NCBI GenBank assembly: GCA_900618425.1
Contig: UZAN01046079.1
Span: 1 to 21,503, forward strand
From: Echinostoma caproni
Taxonomy: Eukaryota; Platyhelminthes; Trematoda; Plagiorchiida; Echinostomatidae
DNA: 21,503 bases
Reading direction: 5' to 3'
Position 1 is the stretch's first letter; each line of letters begins with the position of its first letter. The translations under genes were made by a program, and so were the position numbers. The notes beneath the pieces are model-generated. The model saw nothing but the letters and a program-made list of their open reading frames with translations. It did not search any database and was not told where the DNA came from. Below are positions 9,004-19,529 of the stretch, piece after piece.

Positions 9004-9345
9004 TTACGGGTTAGCATTTAAGGACTTCATGTACGCACTGGACCGCATGGGTATTTGCACGCAATATCCCACGTGACCAAGACGCGAGGAAAAGGCCTCA
9101 GGAGTAGTAGTGCCATAAATCCAAAAGGCCGTGCTGGTAGAGGACAATCCTTTATTGAGGATCACAGAAAATTTCAGTGGCCCCATTAAAATAGTGATGA
9201 ACGACTTGTGTTCTGCACCTTTGGCAGCAGCTACACTTGGGCTACATAGGGTTGCATAGCATGAAGCGTCATGGGAACTTTCTAGTTTCATTCGTCCCAT
9301 TTGAGGAGGCGCGTTTTGACACGTTCTATCTGCTATGAGTAAACG
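9004..9345 (-). CDS. Unidentified open segment, possible exon
   Basis: The minus strand is open from a possible 3' splice site near 9344 (a pyrimidine-containing stretch ending in CAG) to a stop at 9004-9006. That gives about 113 codons, or 124 from the first ATG at 9378. Composition is nearer to coding than the surrounding AT-rich DNA, and the peptide is not low-complexity: it includes FITILMGPLKFSVILN and STAFWIYGTTTPEAF. I do not recognise a family. There is no obvious partner exon. It may be a fragment of an unknown repeat or a chance open frame. Confidence 0.2.
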   Translation of the reverse strand, partial: RLLIADRTCQNAPPQMGRMKLESSHDASCYATLCSPSVAAAKGAEHKSFITILMGPLKFSVILNKGLSSTSTAFWIYGTTTPEAFSSRLGHVGYCVQIPMRSSAYMKSLNANP

Positions 9346-9379
9346 AGTGAATGAATTTCGCACATTACGGTGATTCAAC

Positions 9380-11335
9380 TTGTTCTTTCTTTCAAGTTAA
9401 CACGCAACCTCCAATTCACTTTGATCCTACATTAGTTGCCAGGTTATCAAGTTGACAACCAGAATTATTTAACTGAAGTATTTAACATGACCACAATCAG
9501 CATTGGGAACAGCGAGATCTCACGCGTGTGCAATAATGACAGCAGAGATTCACTTTGGCACTGGATTCGAGCCCTTTTTGTCACGCCTTATTTCGTTTTT
9601 CTACCGTGTGATGATTATTCATTTGTCGCCGAATGATTGATTTCCCGCGGTAACTGTCGTACCAAAACAATTTGCCGTGCGATGACTACAGTCATTAATG
9701 TCCTAATGCGCGTGCTCATATTATGTCGAGACGGAAGAAATGAGCGTGCATGGGGTGCATGAATCAATATGCCGAATCAAAGCTAGTATGAAAGCCTGCA
9801 GGTGTAGAAATGAGCAGACTCGGAAACAAAAAAAAGATTTAGTGTTATCCTTTCATTATCTGCCAACTAGTTTCGCAGTGATTTGGCAAACATAGACCCT
9901 TGAAATGACTAATCAAATGAATCATTAGTTTCAATAAATCGATCTGAAGACGTCTGTGAATGGTGTCGTTGAATAAATAAGCACCGGTGCATCAGGATTT
10001 TCGAGGCCCCAGAACGGTCATAGTATTAAGGGGCCAACTCGAAATACCAGTTTTATTACTGTTGATTTTAAGGAATCAAGCAATCTGTAATCTTTGAGCA
10101 CGTGTTGGTTTTCTGGTATTGAAAAATGTGAAACAGATTTTGGCTCATTAGAATGTGACTGATTAGTCTCTCAGAGATGCATATACTGATATTAAAAAGA
10201 ATAATCAGAATCGGATAAAGTGATGCTAAAATACTTCCCAGTTTGATACATCAGTATTTAATCGTGGCTGACAATTTTATACGGAGTCAAACTGATGAAA
10301 TTTGAAAAGATTGCTAAACCAAGTATGATATGGAAGAGTGCCGTGCACTGAGAGTTGTGCGAATAACCAGGAGCGATATCTCCCCCACTGCTAAGATATG
10401 CAGTGCTATGAGAACACACCGTTGACAGTTCATTATGTAGCAGTGCAGTGGGGAGGATGAATGGCCATTGAGTTATGCTGTTATCATAATGGGGATAAGA
10501 GCTATTTCACTTTACGCAGCAATGAACAACTGGGATGCATCAAAACGCTTTTGTAACTAAATTGTGAATCGCAACTCTGTGTTCCTTATTCACTTTTAAC
10601 TCGGGAAACAGTTTCTTTAACCGTGGCTCAAGTTGAGACAAAGGCCTGCAAATAGGAAACCACGCGTCCTCTTGGACCTATATCTTAGCACGTCATTCCT
10701 CGAGTAAACCACATTATAAATGATGAAACGTCACACGCTTAAGTTCTTGGTCATTGATTATTTGGCTCAGACGACCACTACGGTTACTTAGTAAAACTTT
10801 AACGATTCGACTGCAAATGGTAACACAAAGGTATGCACAGCCGGAAAGATCAAACACGGGGAAACCGCTGTCTAGTGTGGATTTTCAACCAACACACAAT
10901 TATTCCGAAACGTGGCTGTTTTCTTATATCAAAAGGAAGTGGATCAGGTTCACTGACGCGTTTAATCTGCCATGGACATCAGCCGTCACAGACTTACAAC
11001 AATGTACTATTTTCAACAGTTATCGATTCCACTTTAGTTTGATAGTGCTAGGTCAAAATTTTGTGTCAGATTCCAGCGGATGCTTTTCTTTTGGCGTAGG
11101 GACAGATCCCAATTTGAATCGTCACATTTAAAACGAGAATCATGCTATACGGTTATATAACAGAAATGTATCATAATGTAAGATTATTCTACTAATTACA
11201 TGTTACATATGAGGAGTGCCAAGATTTCTTTGAGAATGCGATAAAACAACAAGGTCCAAATTAGGGAAACGTAAATAGGTGGAGAGAGTTGACCCTCTCA
11301 CTGCAGAGATCCTCTGATCCAAGAAGACTGAGTGT
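9380..11335. other. AT-rich spacer without recognised gene
   Basis: Roughly 2 kb with frequent stops in most frames. A 125-codon plus-strand open stretch at 10754-11131 has no family motif that I recognise and is overlapped by another open frame. An imperfect inverted repeat lies at about 10378-10391 and 10438-10453 (CTCCCCCACTGCT against AGCAGTGCAGTGGGGA). No retroelement motif was seen. Confidence 0.45.
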
Positions 11336-11339
11336 GGGT

Positions 11340-13430
11340 GCGATGTTTATTGTCTTCTAGATTTCTGAAAATTTGCAGCTATATTCACACTTTAAACGCA
11401 CCGATTTACGGACTTCGCGGTCGTGACTGTCACACTTTGCCCTAATCGAGGGTACTGTTAAGGGACGATTCTCAGAGGGTGTGGTGGTAGAATCTGTAGC
11501 TGGAGTTGTTTCATCAGAAGAAGTTGTATCTTCTAAGAACGCCGGTTTGAGTTAATCTAAACTGACGGACTTCTAACCGCTAACCCCTAAAATTGCATAC
11601 ATATCTTTACGTGTGATCACACTGTGGTCCGGTGTCGTAAAAATGTGTGGGTGCTGCCTAAGCGAAGAAAGACGTGCGCACATTATGCATGTGGTGCGCG
11701 AGTCATTGTTCGAAATCGGCATAGTTAAAAGTACGCCGAAGCTTGGGTAAAATTAATTACCCGGGAAGACGTATTGTGCGGTCGTAGGTCAAGGCCACCG
11801 GTGTGGTATGCAAATTGGCTTTTATGGCATTCCGATTGTCCAGCAGGATACGCGGAAGAGCCTCATGCCATTCTGAACTGGGATGAACTTCGAGGGCTGC
11901 CTTGAGTTATCGGTGGAAACTTCCCATCAGGTTGTTTACAGCCGGGTGGTATGCAGTTGCACAGGCGTGTTAGCACCCTGACATAAAGGAGTAATGCTTT
12001 GAAAGACCCTTCGAAATGAGGAACGCTAGCTGTGGTAACAATCACCAGGTTTCCGTAGGTTGATAAAGGAACGCCAAAAATCAACGCGGAAGTGTGGTGA
12101 ACAACTAAGTGGCCTTGGTACGATAGAATATTGCCCGAATAAGAGAAAGTATATGCTCCGAGAGGGTTGATCCTGTCGCTACAAAGTTCATCATTTCTCC
12201 GGAGCTCTCGTTAGAGCACATAATTGGACTGGATATCCTAAAGTTGGGGAATAGGAAAAGTGACATCACGGTTGCCTTCATGAAGACATCATGCAATGAT
12301 AGAGGGTTGTTAAGGAATCACCATACTTCCTGAAAGCTGCTTTGCTTAGGACAGTCAATCAGAAAAAAAAACTAGGTTATTAGCCGTAACTGATGACTAA
12401 TCAAGAGGGTTGACAACAATCTATTCAACCAATTGTTGCGTATTTATGTTCTCATGTTCTTTTTCCCTTTTTACTAAGCACATGTTTTGTTCGAATGAAT
12501 TTCTATACTTTCCCAGCTTTGTTCCGTTTTACTACCTATGGAATCGCTTTCTGGCAGAGGAAAGTTATCGGATGGAAAAATTTGGGAATCCAGTATCGAG
12601 ACTAACAACTGCCATTATAACTACACCTAGGGAAACCCGTAATTGTCAGCGCGGACTACTGTTCCTACTGTTACACAGAAAATCTTCAAACAACTCAAGA
12701 ATAATTAATTCACCAGGGCTTGAACCCCAACGAGGTAAGGAACTCTAGTGTGTAATTGAAGAACATATCAACGCGTTCACATGGACTGGAATAAAAACGG
12801 AGCAAGTATAATGAGGGACAAAGAGAAGGTCCCATCTGGATGACTGAGATGTCTCAAACCATTAATCACACGGAAGATAGCAGTGTCAGCCGACCCCCTA
12901 ATTACCCATGGTCCGATAGTATTGGACAGGATCTACATAGAGACCCGGGTCAAGCGGGGATTACCAAACTACAAATGGCTGCGAAAACATTGTTGATGAC
13001 CTCATCTACATAGGGAAGTCGTCAATTTCTGTAATGTACGTGAGTTCTGCGGTAGATTTAAAAGCCCGTCCCACGGTACTCGGTAACCACTTCAAACAGA
13101 GACCATTGGTTAACATAATGAAACGGCCAGCATTGATAAAATTGGCCATGCTGAACACCCTAAGGAACCATAGATATGTTTGGCGGGTTATCTTACAATG
13201 TTTTGAGATCATACAACACAAACAGGTCGACGCTGGGACCGGAAAGATGCAATACTCAACAGGTAGATCTACAACTGGGGTGCGCTCCGGCAGTTGTATT
13301 CCATTGTTATCACTAGTTTCTTATTCCAACAGGTACGAACATTCTTTAGGTACAAGATCCCAGAAAATGAGAATAACCGATATGCTTCACATACGAAATA
13401 TAATCCTTGTCTTTCTCTGAATCACACCAC
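11340..13430 (-). pseudogene. Ty3/gypsy pol remnant 2, CsRn1-like (RT end, RNase H, integrase)
   Basis: On minus, from high to low coordinates. Near 13302-13282, GIQLPERT matches the RT block before the 'FLGM.NFYRRF' motif. Near 13167-13140, FLRVFSMANF followed by RFI and LKW matches that motif. At about 12895-12793, ADTAIFRV...SHPDGTF matches the RNase H start. Near 12079-12068 is FGVP of the integrase core. At 11954-11943, AYHPAVNNLMGSFHR matches 'AYHP.ANG.VERFHR', with the catalytic Glu lost. W..ALPRILL and YDRTIRLPG follow down to 11755. At 11568-11533, VSLD-stop-LKPAFLE matches the pol C-terminal 'VS.DRLKPAFL'. The spacing equals that of one pol polyprotein. The style of the AYHP..RFHRQLKA and RLPG blocks resembles the CsRn1 clade of fluke elements. 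Several stops and frame changes show decay. Confidence 0.7.
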
Positions 13431-13434
13431 CCAG

Positions 13435-15185
13435 GTTGTCCAAAATCTGAAGGGCCATCGTTCGTTTATCTAGCATGGTTCGAAGGCCGTTTCTCTTGTT
13501 GCCCATTTGTTTATCGTAAATGACGACGGATAATGGGGAGTAAGATGTATCGATTAGTCAGTGATGAGTTCTGGGTCGGGAAGACCCAAATGCTGATAAT
13601 TTAATGATTTGCCGACCATAGCTAAAGGATACTAGTAGAAATACGCCCCGTAGCTCACGTGTGCAGATTTTTCGACAGATATATACTAAACAGTGAGTCT
13701 TAGACATGAACAATCGTGTTTATCACATGATGTACTCGATTCTTGATCAACTAAACCGGGACGAGCGTTAGTTGGTCTATTCCTACGGGAAATTTCATAG
13801 TTACCTGAAGTCAACATCCTCCGCAATGACGGATAAAACATATTTCTACTACACACGTGGGAAGTTTTTCCAATATGCATAGACTGCCTCAAATAATGAA
13901 TGGGAGCAGGCTTTCAGCATAATGCTCAACTATTCCCAGCTAAAATCTCTCGTGCACAGACAGAAATTAGAAAAATTGGAACGTTTTCCTGAGGCCGGTA
14001 ACCACCCTAAGAAAGAGGATCAAAAGAGGCGCAATAACTAAGGTCGAAAGAAAAAACACTTTACAAAATAAAAGCATGGTCTCCATACATATCAGATAAC
14101 GATGCAGGGGTGTTGCACAGATAAAATGTAGAGTGAATTAAGAGTTGCTTTTCTGGATGACCAGAAGAGTGAATGATAGTGTGACTTTCCACGTCACAGA
14201 TGTGTGTATTTATTCTGGTTTCACTGGAGGGGGATGAAAGGGTGTTTGCTCAATGCATGGGGATGTTCTGTGATCCAGGTCCAAGGGACGGTATGCAAAA
14301 TAAAGTCTCTTTGCAAAACAAGAAAATGTGAACATATGATTGAGTCGGACTAGGTTGTACACAATAGAAACAGGATAAAATGGGTTGGAGTGGGCAAATA
14401 GCAGGAAACGGTCGCTTTGAGTCCAGGCAAGAAAGAGGGGGACTGGAAGAAAAACACTCACGTGGATATATTCGATCAAGAATTACCAAACGTGTAGAAG
14501 GGGAGGGAGAACAAACACAGCCAAGAACGGAAGGGATTGCATATTGTAAGAAGTCAATGTACAAAATCTGCGGAGAAAGAATAATAATTGAACAGAATAA
14601 GATGGGTGTGGATAGATAGCCTAACGACCGATGGACTAGAAGTGTGAGTAGGTGGCACAAGAAGAAGCAAGGGATGAGTATCATGATATCTGGGACGAAC
14701 ACGCGGGGAGCAAAAAATGATGGACTTGGTGAACAGGGGCATTGTGGCACAATGAAGCAGCTGTAGCAGGCGAACATATAAACAAGTCAGCGCCAAAGCA
14801 AGGCATGTTGCACGACACGAATGAGTCCTTGAAAGGCCTTATCCATGAGTTAGAAGATCACAAAAGACTACGTCAAAAGTAGGATAGGTGTGTGCAAGTA
14901 TACACAAGACAAAAACCGATGAAAACTTGCTCGTGGAGAATCTGAGCACAGCTAAATCAAATTAAGTAAAACTGTTTGAGGACCGAGAAAGAATGAAGAA
15001 ATTGTAAGCTGAATAAGAAAATTTCTACAGTCGAACCGGGTATATTGGCATGGAAAGATTTGGTTAGTGTCCCGTGTGCACAAGATTGCCTGTTTGGCTG
15101 ACAGACTGACAAATAGTGAAAGTTTTTCTTCTGAATGTGATGATCGGAAACGGGTTGGCAAATGACATCGAGATGGGGACATTTT
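13435..15185. other. Gene-free, strongly strand-asymmetric stretch
   Basis: From about 13970 to 15570 the plus strand is dominated by A and G, so the minus strand (the sense strand of the zinc-finger gene upstream) is pyrimidine-rich. Long minus-strand open frames here, such as 175 codons at 14250-14777, follow from that bias, because all stop codons need purines. No family motif appears in them. An open minus frame at 13686-13892 could belong to the upstream part of the gypsy remnant, but I cannot show it. Confidence 0.5.
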
Positions 15186-15204
15186 AAGTCACAAAAACAA
15201 ACCT

Positions 15205-15210
15205 TTTATT
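15205..15210 (-). promoter_or_regulatory. Poly(A) signal AATAAA of the zinc-finger gene (candidate)
   Basis: AATAAA on minus, about 385 bases after the stop of the zinc-finger exon. It is followed by a T/G-rich stretch (GGTTTGTTTTTGTGAC) of the kind found downstream of cleavage sites. It is the first clear canonical signal I noticed downstream on that strand. Transcript evidence is needed to confirm it. Confidence 0.45.
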
Positions 15211-15594
15211 CGCGATGCTAATTGTACTGGGGGCAAGGCCTTGTTTGGTCCAAAAATGTTGAAACACAGCAACGTTAGTGAAACGTATTCACTAGCACAA
15301 GAAAGAACGGCAAAACTTGGTCAGAACGAGGCAATTAAACGAAGTTATGGATCTCAAAATTAAGACTCAGAAGTCGGACGGACGGGAACTACCGTTACTG
15401 TGAACCAGTGAGGGAGCACAAAGACCAGAGGAGAGGTCGTTTAGAAAGGTGAATGTGCAAGTGAAGATGATAAGAACGATGACTGTGTTCTGGGAGGAGA
15501 TAAATCACGCAAGCACCCACGAGTGTGTACTAACGAAAAGGGAATGCGAACAGGAACTACGACTCGTGACTTCTGATTGGTCAGGTGACAACAA

Positions 15595-17056
15595 TTAGCT
15601 TAGTCCCAGAGCTGCTGGTGCGTTCATGTGGGCGGTGCGAGGAGAACATATCGGTTCCTCGACTTCTTCCGACTCACGATCAGAACACAGATGAACCAAA
15701 TGAGAATCAGAACCGGATCCAATGGTATCTGTACGGTGTCTGTAGGCCGCCGTCACCGAACTGCGTGAAAGTCCATGGACAGCATTCAAATGTCGATCAT
15801 CATCCGGATGACTAGACTGAGGCCGATGGGATGGGGGGCTATGAAACTGCGAAACATTCTGTGAGCCCGATGTTTGGTTCGCTGTCGTCGTCGTAATAGT
15901 CGTGGACACAGAAGGCGAGGAGAGAAAGGGCGAAAACGGAGAATGTATAGAGACGGCAGCAGCCGCGGGGGTTGAAATCGCGGCCGCACTACTGGGACTG
16001 CTGTTGCTACTTGCTGTAGGTACGAGGTGACACTTAGCCGGAGAGAACTCCTTAACAAGATTGCAAGTATCTCCTCCAACACCGGGACTAATCCACATAG
16101 TCATTCCAGCCGCGATGGGATTTGAAGCCGCTCGATTCCGACACATACGTCGTTGATGTGAAATCAAACTGTACTTCTGTCGGAAAGCTTTACCGCACTG
16201 ATAACATTTATGCGGTTTTTCTCCAGTATGTGTGCGTAGATGTTGGACCACGTGACTTTGCTGACGAAACAGCTTGCCACAAAGACGACAACCATAAGGC
16301 CGTTCACCACTGTGCACACGCATATGCGTTGTCAGTTGAATTTTTTGTTTGAAGGCTCGACCGCAATGTAGACACGGGTAGGGACGTTCGTCAGTGTGCG
16401 TGCGCATGTGCTGTACCAGACCGGCTTTCACAGCGAAACTGCGCGAACAAGTCCCGCATCGATAGGGGCGGTCGATTGTACTCGCTGGATCCAGATTTTG
16501 TTCCGTGGAACGACCGTCCAAGTTTGCAGACTGGGTTGTGGTTGAAGGCGCACTAGATTGATTGGGTGCAGTGGTTTGGCTCCCCGTGGTGTTGCTTCCA
16601 ACATGTAATCCGGTTATGGACAAACCGGGTGAGAGGAGACCATCCGATCTACCAAAACTGATTCCATGACCAGATTGTTGAAACGACTGGCCAGCTCCAA
16701 CCGACCGAACAGAAGATAGACCTAACCCAAAAGCTGCAGCTACAGCAGCTGCGGCAACCTGAGCTTCTGAAGTTGGACTTTCCTCAGATAGTCGACATGT
16801 GTCACTGGTGCGAATGGTGCTATTGAATGGAGTAGGGGCACGAAGCGAAGAGTGGATACTGTGATTGAAGTGATTCGTGGAAGCGGTGAAAGGGTTTGTA
16901 TTACCTCCACCGTTATGATGATTGCCGTTATTGGTATTACTGTACAACGAAGAAGGCGAAGTCAGGCGAGATAAACTTCCGTACGATTGACGATCAGAGG
17001 CGGAGAGTAGGAAGTTCGATGAAGCCCCACTGAGTGGCTCCGATTCCGGATCCAAT
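15595..17056 (-). CDS. C2H2-type zinc-finger protein, terminal coding exon
   Basis: Likely a nuclear DNA-binding transcription factor. Numbering here starts at an in-frame ATG at 17103, giving 502 residues. That ATG lies in the intron side of a good 3' splice site (TTCTATCTTTCACAG ending at 17057), so the exon probably starts at 17056, within codon 16. Four fingers are in tandem: residues 214-236, 242-264, 270-292 and 298-321. Fingers 1-3 are C-X2-C-X12-H-X3-H; finger 4 ends H-X4-C (C300, C303, H316, C321). Linkers are TDERPYP, SGERPYG and TGEKPHK. The flanks are Ser/Thr/Asn/Gly-rich and look disordered, with an Ala run at about 116-124 and another near 370-383. A short acidic patch ([10 protein letters not shown]) lies near 476. 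No upstream exon was identified. Fingers and frame are certain; the orthologue is not recognised. Confidence 0.9.
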
Positions 17057-18035
17057 CTGTGAAAGATAGAATTGAAAACAACGAAATATTGTTGAGAGAG
17101 CAAGACATGAGCGGGTTCATTGGTTAGAAATTATCATGTATAATAAACTGATCACAGACTGTGCGAGGCATGCACCAACAAAAACCGTTTAGTTGGTCAG
17201 CTCAAAATGAGAATTATTGTGGGAAAAGTGGGATAGTGACGATCCGGAACTTAGGGATACCATACCAGAGTGCGCTAATAGCGATGGTAGTTTAGATTCT
17301 GAAGTCATACAGACCATGTTGAATCCCTCACACGCCTTAAGAAGTATAACTTACAAAATGCAGACATGTTAGAGAAGAAGTACTAAGACAAAGAAACACG
17401 GTAAAATAGCATTCACGATGAGTTTACCGCTAGGAATCACCAAGCATATGAAAGAGCAATGGAAAAAAGAAAGAAATTCTCGTCAAACGAGACGCATACT
17501 AAGTAGCTTTATCGCCGTATAGTGGATTCAAAACCACATTTCAGAAAAATATTAGACTGTTACTAATGAGCCAACAAGCTTATCGCAGAGATAGTTCAAT
17601 CGATTGGAAGGAGGAAAACATTTTAAATGCATCGTAGTGCGTAGACATATTCCCATACAAGGTGCAGAAAAAAACAAGGCACACCCTGAAAGAGTGACTG
17701 CAACAATTCTGACTTCAGATCAATGTCATGGTGACATCATTTATATTATTGAAGCGTAACAAGGCGACAATGTCCTTATTCTACCGATCCGTAGTTTTTT
17801 TTATTTTGAGACGACATAACAAAGCACAGAAATGAAGCTTGTCAAAGGACGTTCCTTCAACGCTCCTATTATGAACACAATAGAGGATTCCAGAATTATG
17901 ATTTACGCAAAAAAGGTTGTCGCACGACTTTGTGCCATTTAATAGAACTACCAAATAACTCAAGAACTATACGGTTGAATCAAAAAATAAACAGTTCTCA
18001 AGGAGACATAAAAGTAGCCATGTACCTGAAAATTT
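17057..18035. other. Probable intron or upstream region of the zinc-finger gene
   Basis: AT-rich with stops in all frames. It begins, on the minus strand, immediately before the 3' splice site of the zinc-finger exon, so at least the part next to 17057 is intron. No further exon or regulatory motif was recognised. Confidence 0.5.
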
Positions 18036-18039
18036 TGAA

Positions 18040-18104
18040 ATATACATACATATTATATATATATACACACACACACATATATATATATATACATATATAT
18101 GTAT
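18040..18104. repeat. (TA)n/(CA)n microsatellite
   Basis: A compound simple repeat: ATAC units, then alternating TA, a CA run, and TA again. It ends a few bases before the A box of the SINE fragment at 18109. It makes short alternating open frames that are not genes. Confidence 0.9.
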
Positions 18105-18108
18105 AGTG

Positions 18109-18205
18109 TGGCATAGTGGACAGCATGCTTTCGGTATGCCCACTACTGATGGGACTCAACCAGGTGGGAACAGCTGTCCAGTGCATCCTAGCTTTTCCAA
18201 CCCAC
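18109..18205 (+). mobile_element. Truncated tRNA-headed SINE
   Basis: TGGCATAGTGG at 18109-18119 matches the polymerase III A-box consensus exactly. The B box and the second half of the tRNA-like head are missing. The body restarts at about 18138 with CACTACTGATGGGACTCAAC and AACAGCT, which aligns with 8150-8215 of the other SINE. The internal deletion, or a shorter subfamily, makes this copy unlikely to be transcribed. It starts directly after the microsatellite. Confidence 0.6.
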
Positions 18206-18209
18206 CAAC

Positions 18210-18490
18210 ATTTTCAATCAATTTAGTAGTAATCGAACGTAAAAAACAGCTTTTCCCGGGGTTTCTTTTAATGTTTCTTTTCATTTTGCTTTATTCACCT
18301 ACTGTAGACAACATTTTACTATGTGAGGATAGGTTGCACTTCTGGATTCTTTTATGCAGAACTACGGGAATATGGTAATAAATGCATGGTAATTACTACT
18401 CGTATTTTATTCTTTCAGGGTGAGTCTTCAACCGCACGGTGCAATATTAATTGTGGAGTAGAACGTTATCAGCAATGATATAACTTAGTG
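18210..18490. other. AT-rich spacer
   Basis: No gene or repeat is recognised. Open frames here are short and hydrophobic by composition. Confidence 0.35.
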
Positions 18491-18524
18491 GCCGGTCAAT
18501 ATGCATTCTGTGAATATTCATGAT

Positions 18525-19120
18525 TTTTGGCTGGAAAGATGGCTTAGTAGGCGAAGAACATCCACCGCTCTTACTGGTTATTGGATGAAGCAATGCTCAC
18601 TTACCTCCGAAAGCCTTAGTATGGTAGAGGGTGGGCGTCTAGGGTTGCGACTGGTCACCCCTAGCACCTCGCGAAATGCTCCCATACGACCAAGTATCTG
18701 AAATGACCTCTGCTGAGGAAGCCGTACTCACTTCCTTCTCGTGGCAGAGGCGTCTTCCAACCAAAGTGAGAGGACGAAAAGCCGACATCCGGGTTGTTGG
18801 ACCACTGGCAGTTCACCTAGGGGAGTTGGCCCAAAACCCTGATTTCAAATCAACTAAGAGGAGGCGCACGAACCACACTCATCCACACTCTTCGGTGTGG
18901 CGGTGGTCAACAGCTCGATTGGGCATCTAGGACGTTTGACCCCGTCCAAAGGGCGTATGATGCAGTTAACTGGGCACTGGCCCCCAATAGCTTGCGGTTT
19001 TTACACACCGCCCCGCTGTCTTGCGAGTCAGGCTTCGGCTAACCGAAGGCTCCCGTTGTGGATTCCTCAAGAAAATTCATCTGCCTTGACCTGAGCAACC
19101 TGACAGTATTCAGCCCACAA
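18525..19120 (+). repeat. GC-richer dispersed repeat, longer unit
   Basis: This block is visibly richer in G and C than its surroundings. Three overlapping plus frames are open for 65-84 codons, but none shows a known domain. At 18550-18560 GGCTTAGTAGG, preceded by T, fits the A-box pattern, although no B box follows at normal distance. The part from about 18880 to 19115 recurs at 19265-19520. I consider it an old mobile repeat rather than a gene. Confidence 0.5.
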
Positions 19121-19264
19121 GCCAAGCATGGAACGTTTTTCTTATTGGTAAAGAAAATTGTACTATGATTTGCTTGGCACAAAGTCTGTCCTCAGACAAA
19201 TGTGAAATATAATATAATGTTCGCTTAGTCAAGATTACCCACTCAAATGGTCGTTCTCGTATTT

Positions 19265-19525
19265 GAAACCTAGTGGTGTGCCCGTAGTTAACAGGTTTGT
19301 GAACTCATACTATACGTTTAGCACTACATATTAGATCAAATGGCCTTTAATGAAGAAAATGTTTGACTTCATCCAAAAGGCGTGTGATCCGATGAATCGA
19401 ACATCAGGCCGTAGTGGAGATTGTTATACACTGCTCCGTCGGGTTTAGACTCACTCCGGTTGTGTATGTACCAAGAAATTTCCTCTGCTTCCATTTCAGT
19501 AGCCTGGCAGCAATGCGGTAAAGAG
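19265..19525 (+). repeat. Second, diverged copy of the 18880-19115 unit
   Basis: Same order of blocks as the copy on the left: GGTGTG with GTTAACAG (19275), GTTTGACTTCATCCAAA with GGCGTGTGATC (19361), TACACTGCTCCG, TTGTG, and CCTGGCAGCAATGCGG (19503). Offsets of about 381, 427 and 403 bases show small insertions and deletions. Identity is roughly 60-65% by eye. No coding sense survives. Confidence 0.55.
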
Positions 19526-19529
19526 TAGA

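Noticed and set aside
10378..10453. Imperfect inverted repeat around CCCCCACTGCT
   Set aside because: Arms contain mismatches and are 46 bases apart, and no element boundary is seen. Noted only within the spacer entry.
12715..12735. B-box-like sequence on minus (GGGTTCAAGCCC)
   Set aside because: No A box at suitable distance and no similarity to the other SINEs in the window.
12410..12748. 112-codon open frame on plus with a hydrophobic start
   Set aside because: No family motif, and it lies inside the span of the minus-strand gypsy remnant.
13034..13420. 128-codon open frame on plus
   Set aside because: The opposite strand carries recognisable gypsy RT motifs (GIQLPERT, FLRVFSMANF), so this frame is a shadow.
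14250..14777. 175-codon open frame on minus, Ser/Pro/Cys/Leu-rich
   Set aside because: It lies in strongly pyrimidine-rich sequence where stop codons are rare by composition. Other minus frames are open too, and no domain is visible.
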